Shown here in pieces: positions 51,539 to 60,454 of a DNA stretch of 64,000 nt. Source of the stretch: Diplonema papillatum (Eukaryota > Euglenozoa > Diplonemea > Diplonemida > Diplonemidae); NCBI GenBank assembly GCA_030068145.1, contig JAPJBO010000751.1, positions 48,193 through 112,192 of the forward strand, in the 5' to 3' direction. The notes below the pieces were generated by a model. It had not been told where the DNA came from, made no database searches, and saw only the letters and a program-made list of their open reading frames with translations. The first letter of the stretch is position 1. Each line of letters opens with the position of its first letter. Both the position numbers and the translations under genes were made by a program.

Positions 51539-52408
51539 ATGGCGGACACCGCCAAACTGGTGAGCGGCGGGCGCGTGCGCGTCGTGTTCGAGCACAACGG
51601 CAGCTTCAGCGACACGGTGATGCCCGCCCGGAACAGCTACTGGGTCGCGCCGCGCGCCGACGAAAACCCGCCGAAGCAGCTGGCGGAGCTGCACGCCGTG
51701 CTGCGAAGGGGCAACAGGAAGGACCCCCAGAACCTCGAAGGGCTGACGCTCTGGCACTGGGACAAGGACCTGGAGAGCGTGTGGCTCAGCTGGCTGCTGC
51801 CGGTCGGGGTGGCCGTGGACCTTATCACGCTCATGCGGGGAAGCAGGCCGCAGTTCCCATTGAAGGTGCGCTGCTTCTTCGGAGTACTCCCAGAGCGCAA
51901 CAGCAGCCGCATGGACTGGAAAAATTACAAAAAGGACAGCCCGTGCATCGTACCGTACGACGGCCAGTCGTCGCCACACACCAACGCGCAGAAGCAAGCT
52001 ACATGCTTGCGGGGCAAGTACTTATCAGACGGGAAAGCGGAAGAAGAGAGAGCCAGCGCCGCGGCCCACGGTGACACCACAGTCATGCGGGCGGCCTTGG
52101 TCAAAACAGACGACGACGCGTCGAAAACGACGCCGGTGCCGGTCCAGGTGCACGTTTGCTTCGCGGGCAGCACCGTCCCGAAGTCGATGGTGTACAAATA
52201 CGACTGCACCGGCGACTCGACGCTTGCAGACCTGGTCAGCAAATTCGACCCCCGTTTCGAGCCCGGCGACGACATGACGGACCTCCCCATTCGAGACCGG
52301 CTCCTCATCCAGGGCGTCACTCCCCACCTCGGCACGCCCCTCGCTTGGATCTACAGCAACATGCAGTCCAGCGATATGAACCTGCACGTCTGCTACTTAG
52401 CTAAATAG
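51539..52408 (+). CDS. 289-residue protein of unknown function, possible tandem beta-grasp
   Basis: An intact frame from ATG (context GCGCCGATGGCG) to TAG. It is not recognised as a known family. The C-terminal 90 residues (VPVQVHVCFAG, STLADLVSKFDPRF, DRLLIQGVTPHLGTPLAWIY, MNLHVCYLAK) have the order strand-strand-helix-strand-strand of ubiquitin-like folds. The N-terminal 120 residues end in a similar strand (FPLKVRCFFG), so two related halves are possible; this is an inference from pattern only. A lysine/glutamate-rich linker (about residues 155-195) separates them. Composition is GC-rich like the other well-supported genes. The last 80-90 bp of the coding sequence is repeated about seven times downstream. 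Confidence 0.75.
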   Translation: MADTAKLVSGGRVRVVFEHNGSFSDTVMPARNSYWVAPRADENPPKQLAELHAVLRRGNRKDPQNLEGLTLWHWDKDLESVWLSWLLPVGVAVDLITLMRGSRPQFPLKVRCFFGVLPERNSSRMDWKNYKKDSPCIVPYDGQSSPHTNAQKQATCLRGKYLSDGKAEEERASAAAHGDTTVMRAALVKTDDDASKTTPVPVQVHVCFAGSTVPKSMVYKYDCTGDSTLADLVSKFDPRFEPGDDMTDLPIRDRLLIQGVTPHLGTPLAWIYSNMQSSDMNLHVCYLAK

Positions 52409-53015
52409 TCGCCGTGTTCGCGCCGCGCGTTACTCGGATCTACAACAACATGCTGTTCAGCGACATGAACCTGCACGTCTGCTACTTCGCTAAGAGTCGC
52501 CGTATTCGCGCCGCTGCTTACTTGGATCTGCAACAACATGGAGTCCAGTGACATGAACCTGCACGTCTGCTACTTAGCTAAATAGTCGCCGTGTTCGCGC
52601 CGCGCGTTACTCGGATCTACAACAGCATGCTGTGTTCAGCGACATGAACCTGCACGTCTGCTACTTCGCTAAGAGTCGCCGTATTCGCGCCACTGCTTAC
52701 TTGGATCTGCAACAACATGGAGTCCAGTGACATGAACCTGCACGTCTGCTACTTGGCTGTAGAGTCGCCTATTCGCTGCACTGCTTACTTGGATCTACAA
52801 CAACATGCTGTGTTCAGCGACACAAACCTGCACGTTTGCTACTTGGCTAAAGAGTCGTATTCGCGCCACTGCTTACTTGGATCTGCAACAACATGCAGTC
52901 CAGCGATATGAACCTGCACGTCTGCTACATGGCTAGCGAGTCGCCATATTCGCGCCACTTCTTACTTGGATCTGCAACAGCATCTGCAATCCAGTGACAT
53001 GAACCTGCAGGTATC
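52346..53015 (+). repeat. Tandem copies of the 3' end of the 289-residue gene
   Basis: The true gene end (TGGATCTACAGCAACATGCA to TACTTAGCTAAATAG) is followed by copies starting at about 52435, 52522, 52612, 52702, 52790, 52877 and 52966, a unit of 87-90 bp. All keep GAACCTGCACGTCTGCTACT. Odd and even copies alternate between two variants (TACTTAGCTAAATAGTCGCC and TACTTCGCTAAGAGTCGCCG), so a two-unit block of about 177 bp was also duplicated. Stops and indels prevent a continuous frame. Confidence 0.92.
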
Positions 53016-53054
53016 CAAGTAAGGTAACCCCTCGGCAGTTGGATTGCCGTTAGT

Positions 53055-54495
53055 TTACATACGCGCCTGCTTGGAAGGAAATGCTCGAGAATGCTGCCAG
53101 ACAAAGAATCGAAGGGATCCCAAGTGCTGTAACTACCGAACCACGTGTTGAACGGACGTGAGGTCATGTGGGTCTACCCCTACACGACAATTCACACAAT
53201 CAGAACACGTCAAAGTCCCGAGTGAGAAAACAACGCACGGTGGTGTAAGCGAAGAACAAATCAGATTATGTTTGTATTGGGTGTGCCCCTCTACCTCTAT
53301 ATTTCCTCCCTTCCACTCGGAGTCGAAGCAGCAGCGTCGAGTATTTTTTTGCGATCTCTCGTCACGCGCGGAGGAGGACTTCTTTGGCTGTGTCCGAGAG
53401 CAACGGCGTCTCCCCTCGCAGAAGAAGCCTGAACACGAAAGAAGCAAGATCTACCAATCCATATCCGGGGTTCTCCTGATTCAACTCCATCCTTTTGAAT
53501 GAAGCGGGCCCGGGGACAACCGTCCATTAGGCTCGAGCTCTTGGAAAAACGAGGTTCCTCAGCGTCATCCATTCGAACTCGTTTAGGCTGAAACAATGGC
53601 TGCAGAGTGCGAAACCAAGGCGAAATCACCCCCACAAGGCAATTCCTAGGCAGTTCCTGAAGGAAAAACATCAAACCCCAGGAAAGTTGGATCCACACCG
53701 GAAAGACCCAGGTCTGCTTTGCAACCTGAGCAGGCAGATTCCACCAGACTTATCTTTGACGTCTGTATTTACCCTTCAGAGGCCTCGGCCTCAGCTAGCC
53801 TTTACTCTTCGCTCCTCCCTCCCTTTCCCCCCCGTACACGTCGCAGGCTTCCAAACGGGTGCCGTCTCATTGAAGCGAAGGAACGTTCACATGTTCCCAT
53901 CATTCGCAGTGCACGCGGTAAAGGACGCTCGCTTCTGAGCGGCTCGGCAAAAGAACAGCGGATTCTCCTTCGATGGGGGATGCGTAGTAGGCACAAGTCA
54001 TCGGCTTGCCCTGCTTCCGTCCCTGCCACTTGTGCACACCGCCCGTCGTCGCTAAGGGCAGGGCTCGGGAGAGGGAATCTCGTTCCGGGCAACATGTTCA
54101 GCGTCCGAATCATACGCAAGTGCACGTGACAGTTGAATCCTGTGCTCAACGCCAGTCACGGAGTCGGGAAGTCACTTTCTGCTCCAAGATCCAATAAAAT
54201 ACTCGACGTAGCTGCTTCGGCTCCGAATGGAAGGGAGGAAATATAGAGGTAGAGGGGCAAATACAATCCAAACACAATCTGTTTTGTGCTTCGCTTACAC
54301 CACCGTGTGTTGTTTTCTCACTCAGGACTTTTGACCTGTCGGTTTGTGTGATTTGTCGTGTAGGGGTAGACCCGCATGACCTCACGTCCGTTCAACGCGT
54401 GGTTCGGTAGTTACAGCACTTGGGATCCCTTCTGTTCTTTGTCGGGCAGCATCGTCGAGCATTTCCTTTCAAGCTGGCGCTTATGTAACACGTGA
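53055..54495. mobile_element. Family F element with about 300-bp inverted terminal repeats
   Basis: Arm 53060-53350 (GCGCCTGCTTGGAAGGAAAT, GCTGTAACTACCGAACCACG, AACGCACGGTGGTGTAAGCG, GCAGCGTCGAGTATTTTTTT) is inverted at 54195-54490. The internal 840 bp (53350-54190) contains no recognised transposase. The long arms and short interior suggest a foldback-type or non-autonomous DNA transposon; a solo arm lies in the TFB2 intron. I could not define a target-site duplication. Confidence 0.75.
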
Positions 54496-54911
54496 AATGA
54501 CATGACACGTACGGTCGTCACGTTAGCTCGCCACCTCCTCCGTGGGGTCGTTCCAGTCGAGCTGCGCAGAAGAGAGGATTGCGTTTACAAGCGCACTTGT
54601 CATTCCGGGCAGTAAAATGCACCCGAAATAGGAGGGGCTAACTCGGAAGTTACCGTCGTTATTAGCAGTAAACTGCACGTGTAATAATAATAAGTAAGAG
54701 GGGCGACCTCGGAAGTTACCTGGATCGAAACCGTCCAGAAATTCCGATTCTGCTCTTCACAAGAGCAGGGAGTGCAGAGAACACCATTCTCTCTCTCCCC
54801 CCTCAACCCTATGTCTTGCCTCTGTTCCTCTTTTTCGTATTCTTACTCGACACGCGTTCTTGCCCGTCTTTTCCAAACTCTCGTCTCCATTTCTCGAAGA
54901 AACCGTTTTCT
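54496..54911. other. No gene recognised
   Basis: A local repeat of AGGGGC...CTCGGAAGTTACC occurs at 54630 and 54700. Pyrimidine-rich DNA follows. There are no coding motifs. Confidence 0.4.
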
Positions 54912-55012
54912 TTTGTGTTCGCAATGATTGTGTTGGTACTAAACAGCAGTTGGCAGTGTGCTGCATGAAACTTACCAAAGCAGGTGAGCTCCGCTAGTGC
55001 GCACAACCAAAA
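54912..55012 (+). repeat. Dispersed repeat family C, diverged
   Basis: CGCAATGATTGTGTTGGTAC replaces the palindromic head, and the body ends with CGCTAGTGCGCACAACC. It is the most changed of the three longer copies. Confidence 0.7.
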
Positions 55013-55239
55013 TTCGTTTCCGGATAGCAGCTGAGAAGGGCTCGTCCCTGGTTTAGTTGGAAGCGGCGAGGGGTCACTTATTGCGTATATCATTGCCAGA
55101 GGCTTATAGCAGGAGACCTATTGCGGTTAACGGTTCTCCCTGATTATGATTGTGGTGGTGACCTGATTGCGCTTGCGACGGTGGTGGGTGATTGTGGGGC
55201 AGCATCCGCCGATCAGATTGTCGTGCACACAGTGTTCTG

Positions 55240-55500
55240 CACGGCGCCGAGTTCCCGCCTGCAGCGGAAGGAGACGCTGCACTGTCAACCCGGCAGACCT
55301 GCCGAAGTCGTGTTGCGGCCTCACCCACCCCGGCTTTGTACCCCCCTCATGCATGAGAGACAGTGTTCTGTCTGACTAAGATACCCCCTCTCCGAAAATG
55401 CCACCGATTACCAGCACGCCCTAAGCCGAGCTTCACTTACTACCCAAAGGTCGAAAGACAATCTGCTAACCCATAAGGGATCGTCCAAGAAGCTCGCAGC
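55240..55500 (+). pseudogene. Decayed copy of the 5' region of the proline-rich gene
   Basis: GTCAACCCGGCAGACCTGCC, GCATGAGAGACAGTGTTCTG, AAGGTCGAAAGACAATC and ACCCATAAGGGATCG match 56945-57165 with many indels. The first part also resembles AACCCGGCAGACGTGCCGAA in the intact gene (57590). Confidence 0.75.
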
Positions 55501-55854
55501 GTCCGGTCCCAACTTCTTGGTTACGCATCCTGCAGATGCGATGTAACCGCAAGAAGCACACCTCGACGAGGTGTCCGGCCTGTGTGCAATGCTGCACGTC
55601 GCGAATATGCATTCGCTCTCCGCTTCATCGTAATCCTCCCCGCGGGGGAGTTTCACGACGGGGATAGCACCCCATTCGACTTCTCCCTCAAGGATGTCAG
55701 TCCGAGTTAGTGCCATGTTTTTGTTTGTACGTGCCGGGGGAGGATTAGCCTGTTAGTGAGTGATAGTGAGTGAATATGATCGGTAGGCGAAACTTCTCCC
55801 AAACACGCTGCCAGCGTTCTCTTTCGTGTTTGCAATTAATTGTTATTACGAAAC

Positions 55855-57180
55855 CCAGTAGCTTAGATCACCCGGAGACTCTAGAGTCCCGGGATTGTCA
55901 AGCTCTAAAAAGCAACAACCCAGCCTGTCACAAAGTACATCCCTTTCTCCCACCCACACAAAAGAAAGCCAACCAGATGGTCGTGCACGCCTTCCGCGCG
56001 GCTCCGGTACGCCAGAGGCCTCCTCCGCCGCAGGAACCGAGCCCACCCCATACTGACACTAAAAACCCAGCACGTATTAGCTTTAAAATAACCCGTTCGA
56101 CGAAGGTCACCTGGAGGCTCTAAAATCCCGGATTCTCAAGCGGACTTTAACTCTGAAAAAAGCAACAATCCAGCCTGTCACAAAGTACACCCCTTTCTCC
56201 CACCCACGCAAAAGAAAGCCAACCAGATGGTCGTGCACGCCTTCCGCGCGGCTCCGGTACGCCAGAGGCCTCCTCCGCCGCAGGAACCATACGGGATCGT
56301 CCTGACACTAAAAACCTCAGCACGTATTAGCTTTAAAAGAACCCGTTCGACGAAGGTTACCCGGAGACTCTACAATCCCGGATTCTCAAGCGGACTTTAA
56401 CTCTAAAAAAAGCAACAGTCCAGCCTGTCACAAAGTACATCCCTTTCTCCCACCCACGCAAAAGAAAGCCAACCAGATGGTCGTGCACGCCTTCCGCGCG
56501 GCTCCGGTACGCCAGAGGCCTCCTCCGCCGCAGGAACCATACGGGATCGTCCTGACACTAAAAACCCCAGCACGTATTAGCTTTAAAAGAACCCGTTCGA
56601 CGAAGGTCACCCGGAGACTCTTAAATCCCGGATTCTCAAGCGGACTTTAACTCTAAAAAAAGCAACAGTCCAGCCTGTCACAAAGTACATCCCTTTCTCA
56701 GATGGTCGTGCACGCCTTCCGCGCGGCTCCGGTACCGCCGATACCGCCAGAGGCCTCCTCCGCCGCAGGAACAGCGCCCAGCCAGGAGGGCAGCCACTAC
56801 CGCCCGCTGTGGATGTGCCCAGCGGCGCCGGCGGTGGGTCCGCCGAAGCCGCACGTCGAGGGCCCGCCGCTGAGGGACATCCCGGCTCCGACTGAGGTAG
56901 TCTACGTCTCGAAGCTGCCCGTGGACAACGTGGCTACACAATTCCACCGTCAACCCGGCAGACGTGCCGAAATCGCGTTGCGGGCAGCAGTGCCAGCGTC
57001 ACGCTCCTTTTGGCCCCCCAACTTTGTATTCCCCCTCAGCATGAGAGGCAGTGTTCTCCTGTCTGACTGCGTTTCCCTCCCCGAAGATCTCACCTGATTA
57101 CCACGGCACGCACTAAATCCCACCTGAAGGTCGAAAGACACCAATCAGCTAGCCCATACGGGACCGTCCTGACACTAAAA
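55855..57180 (+). pseudogene. Tandem 5'-end copies of the proline-rich gene, with family A
   Basis: Four copies of a block consisting of family A, then AAAGCAACAATCCAGCCTGT, CACGCAAAAGAAAGCCAACC and ATGGTCGTGCACGCCTTCCG, start near 55855, 56064, 56318 and 56568, with a period of about 250 bp. The first three stop after about 20 codons (CGGTACGCCAGAGGCC, lacking the three-codon CGCCGA insertion of the intact gene). The fourth lacks the CCCACCCACGC leader but continues for about 85 codons, through GAGGTAGTCTACGTCTCGAA, then decays. The intact gene follows at 57341. Confidence 0.92.
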
Positions 57181-57182
57181 AC

Positions 57183-57340
57183 CCAGCACGTAGTAGCTTT
57201 AAAAGAACCCGTTCGACGAAGGTCACCCGGAGACTCTACAATCCCGGATTCTCAAGCGGACTTTAACTCTAAAAAGCAACAATCCAGCCTGTCACAAAGT
57301 ACATCCCTTTCTCCCACCCACGCAAAAGAAAGCCAACCAG
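57183..57340 (+). promoter_or_regulatory. Family A element and leader of the proline-rich gene
   Basis: AGCTTTAAAAGAACCCGTTC, GACGAAGGTCACCCGGAGAC and GGATTCTCAAGCGGACTTTA (57194-57266) are followed by about 70 bp of leader up to the ATG. The TTTAAAA could serve as a TATA-type element and the CAACCAG at 57334-57340 as an acceptor; neither role is shown. Because the same block precedes each 5' copy, it belongs to the duplicated unit. Confidence 0.5.
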
Positions 57341-60300
57341 ATGGTCGTGCACGCCTTCCGCGCGGCTCCGGTACCGCCGACACCGCCAGAGGCCTCCTCC
57401 GCCGCAGGAACAGCGCCCAGCCAGGAGGGCAGCCACTACCGCCCGCTGTTGATGTGCCCAGCGGCGCCGGCGGTGGGTCCGCCGAAGCCGCACGTCGAGG
57501 GCCCGCCGCTGAGGGACATCCCGGCTCCGACTGAGGTAGTCTACGTCTCGAAACTGCCCGTGGACAACGTGGCAGAGCAGTCCGCCGGCAACCCGGCAGA
57601 CGTGCCGAAGTCGCGTTGCGGGCCGCCGCCTCCACCCTGCCCAACCGACAGGGCTTCCGCCAACGGTGAGGGCGCGGCCTTCAAATTGCAAGGATTCGGC
57701 GCGGGGTTTCCTCCGGCAGCGGAGAAAGAAGACGTCCCGCGCTGCAATCCGCCGTCGAACCTGGCGGACGTGCCGAAGCCGCGTTGCGGGCCGCCGCCTC
57801 CACCCTGCGCAACCGACAGGGCTTCCGTCTTGTTGGGCGAGGGCGCGGCCTTCAAATTGCAAGGTCTTGGCCCCGGATTCCTGCCGGCAGCGGAGAAAGA
57901 AGACGTCCCGCGCTGCAATCCGCCGTTGAACCTGACGGACCTGCCGAAGCCGCTGGGCGCGACGAACGCCCACGTGCCGGTCACCGGTGAAGGCGCGGTC
58001 TTCAAAGTCCGGGTGTTCGGCACCGAATTCCTTCCACGCGCCCCGGCAACGGACGGCGTCGAAGGCGACACCCAATCGTACCGGCGCGCCGGCAGCACGC
58101 CGCCGCCGCCGTCGCGCACAGGGACCGTGGACGACCTAGTGGCCCTGCCATCCCCAGCCATCCCGCTGGCGGACGCCGCGCACGTCTCGTCCGAACACCC
58201 CCCGGCTGCTCTTTTTGCCGCACTTTTCGACCAGAAATTCCCCCCGACCCGTCCAGGCGTCGTTTTCGAGCAAAAAAGTCTCGCCCACATCCAGACGGGG
58301 CAAAATTCCGCCGAAATTTCCGACCGAAAAGTCGCCCCGCCCCGTCAGGGCCCGGGCTTCAAGCAAAATAATCTCGCCGCCTGGGCGGGACCGGCCGCCG
58401 AGCAGCAAAATCCTCCGGCGGTTGCCCTGCTGCGGAAGAGCCACCAGACCCCGCTGGCCCCGGAGGACGCGCCGGGGGCTGCCGGCCCGGCGCCGGCCGG
58501 CGGCGGCAGCTTCCGCGGGCTGTCGCCGCTCGCCCCGTTTTTGGAGCGGGGCGGCGGCGAAATCGCGCCGCCGGGCGGGGAGCGGAAGCCAGCAGGGGGG
58601 GGCGTCGACCGCGCCGCTGTCGCCGCGGGCGGAACGGCCTACCGCCCGGTTGTCGTGAATCGTCCGGAGCTGGCGGCCGGCTCCGCCGTGCCGGAGCTGT
58701 CCCACGGTCTCGTTGGCGACCATCCGTCTGTCGCGTCTACCTTGCGCGAGATGTGCCCCGTCCGAGCGAAGTGCTCTGATTTGCCTCACGGTCTCGTGGG
58801 TGACCTTCCGTCTGTCGCGTCTACTTTGCGCGAGATGTGCCCCGTCCGAGCGAAGTGCTCTGATATGCCTCACGGTCTCGTGGGTGACCTTCCGTCTGTC
58901 GCGTCTACCTTGCGCGAGATGTGCCCCGTCCGAACAAAGTGCTCGGATTTGCCTCGCGACCTCGTTGGCGAAGCGTGCCCGGCAAACCGCTCGGATTTGG
59001 TACAAACCCTCGTCGGCAACCCGCCGTCCGCCGCGTCTTTTTCGCACGAGGCTTGCCCCTTGGTCCCGGAAAACGGCGCCGCTTCGCCCAGGGCGCCTTT
59101 TGCGTCTCCGTTGGACGAGACCTGCCCGATGCAGGAAACACGCCCGGCACTGCCCCCGGGCAACGGCCAGCAGGCCGTCGGCTCGGGGGGTTGCGTTCTT
59201 CCCCCGTCGTCAGCCGCGTCGTTCGCCAGCGAGCCGTGCAATGCCGTGTCGGCGAGCTCGTTTCCGAGCGATGCGGGTCTGCCCCGCAGGGTGCACCGGA
59301 AGTCGCGGGCGGAGCCGGGCAAGCCGAAGGACTTGCTGCAGCTGGCGTCGCTTCCCGGTATATCTTCCCTGGGCCGCGCGTACCTCGCTTCCCACATGGA
59401 CGACGGCGCGGCGTCCCTCCTGAACGCGGCCTGCGCGGCCAGCCACACCACGTTCGAAACCAGCCCGTCCCACCGGGGACCCCCCGCCGCCGACGACCCT
59501 TCTGCGCACCGCTGCGAGGTGGCCCGGGTGTCGCTCCCGCGGTCGTTCCCCCCCGAGGCCGCCCCCGCTGCGGGGCCTGCCGCCGGGCTGCGGCAGCAGC
59601 AGCAGCAGGGCCCCGGCGAAAGTCCCGCCGACGAGGACGTGGGGTACGTGCCGTCGCCGCCGCCCGCTCGGAGCGCGAGCGAGCGGGAGGGGCCGCCCGA
59701 GGCCGCGGTCGTGTACGCGCACGTCGCTTGCCCGACCACGTTCCCGCCGACGCTGTCGGCGCCGCCGTCCGCCACCTTCGCGGACCGGCTCTCCCCCGGC
59801 GCGCCGCTGTCCACCACGACCGACTACTCCCAGCCGCCCCTGACCCTCACCAACCCGCCGTCGACCAGCACCCGGATCTCGCCCCCTTTTTGCCCCGAGC
59901 CCGGCCTCACGCAGCCGCCGCCTTCATCCGCGGTGCTACCCAACCAAAAGCGGCGCATTTCGCCGCTGTTCGTGGCGGACCCCGTGTCCACCAAACCGTC
60001 GTTTGCCCCACCCCGAAAGTCCGGCCCCGTGTCCAAGGACTCCGCGGCGCGCAGCGCCTCGCAGCTGCAGCAGAAGCCGTGCCGGTCGGGCGCCGAGTAC
60101 GTCCGCAGCCTGACGGCGCACCGCCTGCAGGCCGCGGTCCCGTCTCGGCCGCCGTCGAAGCTCATCAGCCCCTACCGGACCGCCGGCGCCCCGTCAGCGC
60201 TGGCCAGTCTGCCCCTCAACACCCTCGCCGGCTGCCCGCCGTACCCCCATGGGGCGGGCGGCGCTGCGCTCAAGATGCTGCGCCCCCTCCGCACCCCCAT

Positions 60301-60454
60301 TCGGACCAGCCCGCTCCCCCCGGGCGCAACCCCTGGCAAGTACGGGATCCCGGCTCCGAAACGCTCGTCTCTGCGGACGCGCCGCAGGCTCAGCGGCCTG
60401 GCGATACACATCGCAGATCCAAACGGCGCCCCAGAAGGGTGGCGCGCCATTTGA
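57341..60454 (+). CDS. 1037-residue proline-rich protein, unknown function
   Basis: An intact frame from ATG to TGA, strongly GC-rich and without a recognised domain. Repeat block 1 (residues about 85-205): DVPKSRCGPPPPPCPTDRAS with GEGAAFKLQGFGAGF and EKEDVPRCNPP, about 60 residues, two full copies and a partial third. Repeat block 2 (about 448-560): 28-residue units LPHGLVGDLPSVASTLREMC with PVRAKCSD, three and a half copies that decay. The C-terminal region has disordered P/S/T-rich sequence and short basic motifs (PNQKRRISPLFVADP, APKRSSLRTRRRLSG) that resemble phosphorylation or docking sites. The frame remains open upstream of the ATG through the family A block, so the true start could lie earlier or come from a first exon. 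The protein could be a scaffold or nuclear regulator; I infer no specific role. Confidence 0.75.
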   Translation: MVVHAFRAAPVPPTPPEASSAAGTAPSQEGSHYRPLLMCPAAPAVGPPKPHVEGPPLRDIPAPTEVVYVSKLPVDNVAEQSAGNPADVPKSRCGPPPPPCPTDRASANGEGAAFKLQGFGAGFPPAAEKEDVPRCNPPSNLADVPKPRCGPPPPPCATDRASVLLGEGAAFKLQGLGPGFLPAAEKEDVPRCNPPLNLTDLPKPLGATNAHVPVTGEGAVFKVRVFGTEFLPRAPATDGVEGDTQSYRRAGSTPPPPSRTGTVDDLVALPSPAIPLADAAHVSSEHPPAALFAALFDQKFPPTRPGVVFEQKSLAHIQTGQNSAEISDRKVAPPRQGPGFKQNNLAAWAGPAAEQQNPPAVALLRKSHQTPLAPEDAPGAAGPAPAGGGSFRGLSPLAPFLERGGGEIAPPGGERKPAGGGVDRAAVAAGGTAYRPVVVNRPELAAGSAVPELSHGLVGDHPSVASTLREMCPVRAKCSDLPHGLVGDLPSVASTLREMCPVRAKCSDMPHGLVGDLPSVASTLREMCPVRTKCSDLPRDLVGEACPANRSDLVQTLVGNPPSAASFSHEACPLVPENGAASPRAPFASPLDETCPMQETRPALPPGNGQQAVGSGGCVLPPSSAASFASEPCNAVSASSFPSDAGLPRRVHRKSRAEPGKPKDLLQLASLPGISSLGRAYLASHMDDGAASLLNAACAASHTTFETSPSHRGPPAADDPSAHRCEVARVSLPRSFPPEAAPAAGPAAGLRQQQQQGPGESPADEDVGYVPSPPPARSASEREGPPEAAVVYAHVACPTTFPPTLSAPPSATFADRLSPGAPLSTTTDYSQPPLTLTNPPSTSTRISPPFCPEPGLTQPPPSSAVLPNQKRRISPLFVADPVSTKPSFAPPRKSGPVSKDSAARSASQLQQKPCRSGAEYVRSLTAHRLQAAVPSRPPSKLISPYRTAGAPSALASLPLNTLAGCPPYPHGAGGAALKMLRPLRTPIRTSPLPPGATPGKYGIPAPKRSSLRTRRRLSGLAIHIADPNGAPEGWRAI
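57595..57960 (+). repeat. Coding repeat, about 174-bp unit, in the proline-rich gene
   Basis: GCAGACGTGCCGAAGTCGCG at 57594 and GCGGACGTGCCGAAGCCGCG at 57764 start units of about 170-177 bp that both end GACGTCCCGCGCTGCAATCC. A partial third unit starts at 57938. Frame is preserved. Confidence 0.88.
58690..58960 (+). repeat. Coding repeat, 84-bp unit, in the proline-rich gene
   Basis: CACGGTCTCGTGGGTGACCT-type starts at about 58703, 58787 and 58871. TTGCGCGAGATGTGCCCCGT lies in each. The following region to 59060 is a diverged continuation. Unit length is a multiple of three. Confidence 0.9.

Noticed and set aside
57541..59817. Minus-strand frames of 249-315 codons in the proline-rich gene
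   Set aside because: Shadows of the plus-strand gene; the repeats seen in them are mirror images of the plus-strand repeat units.
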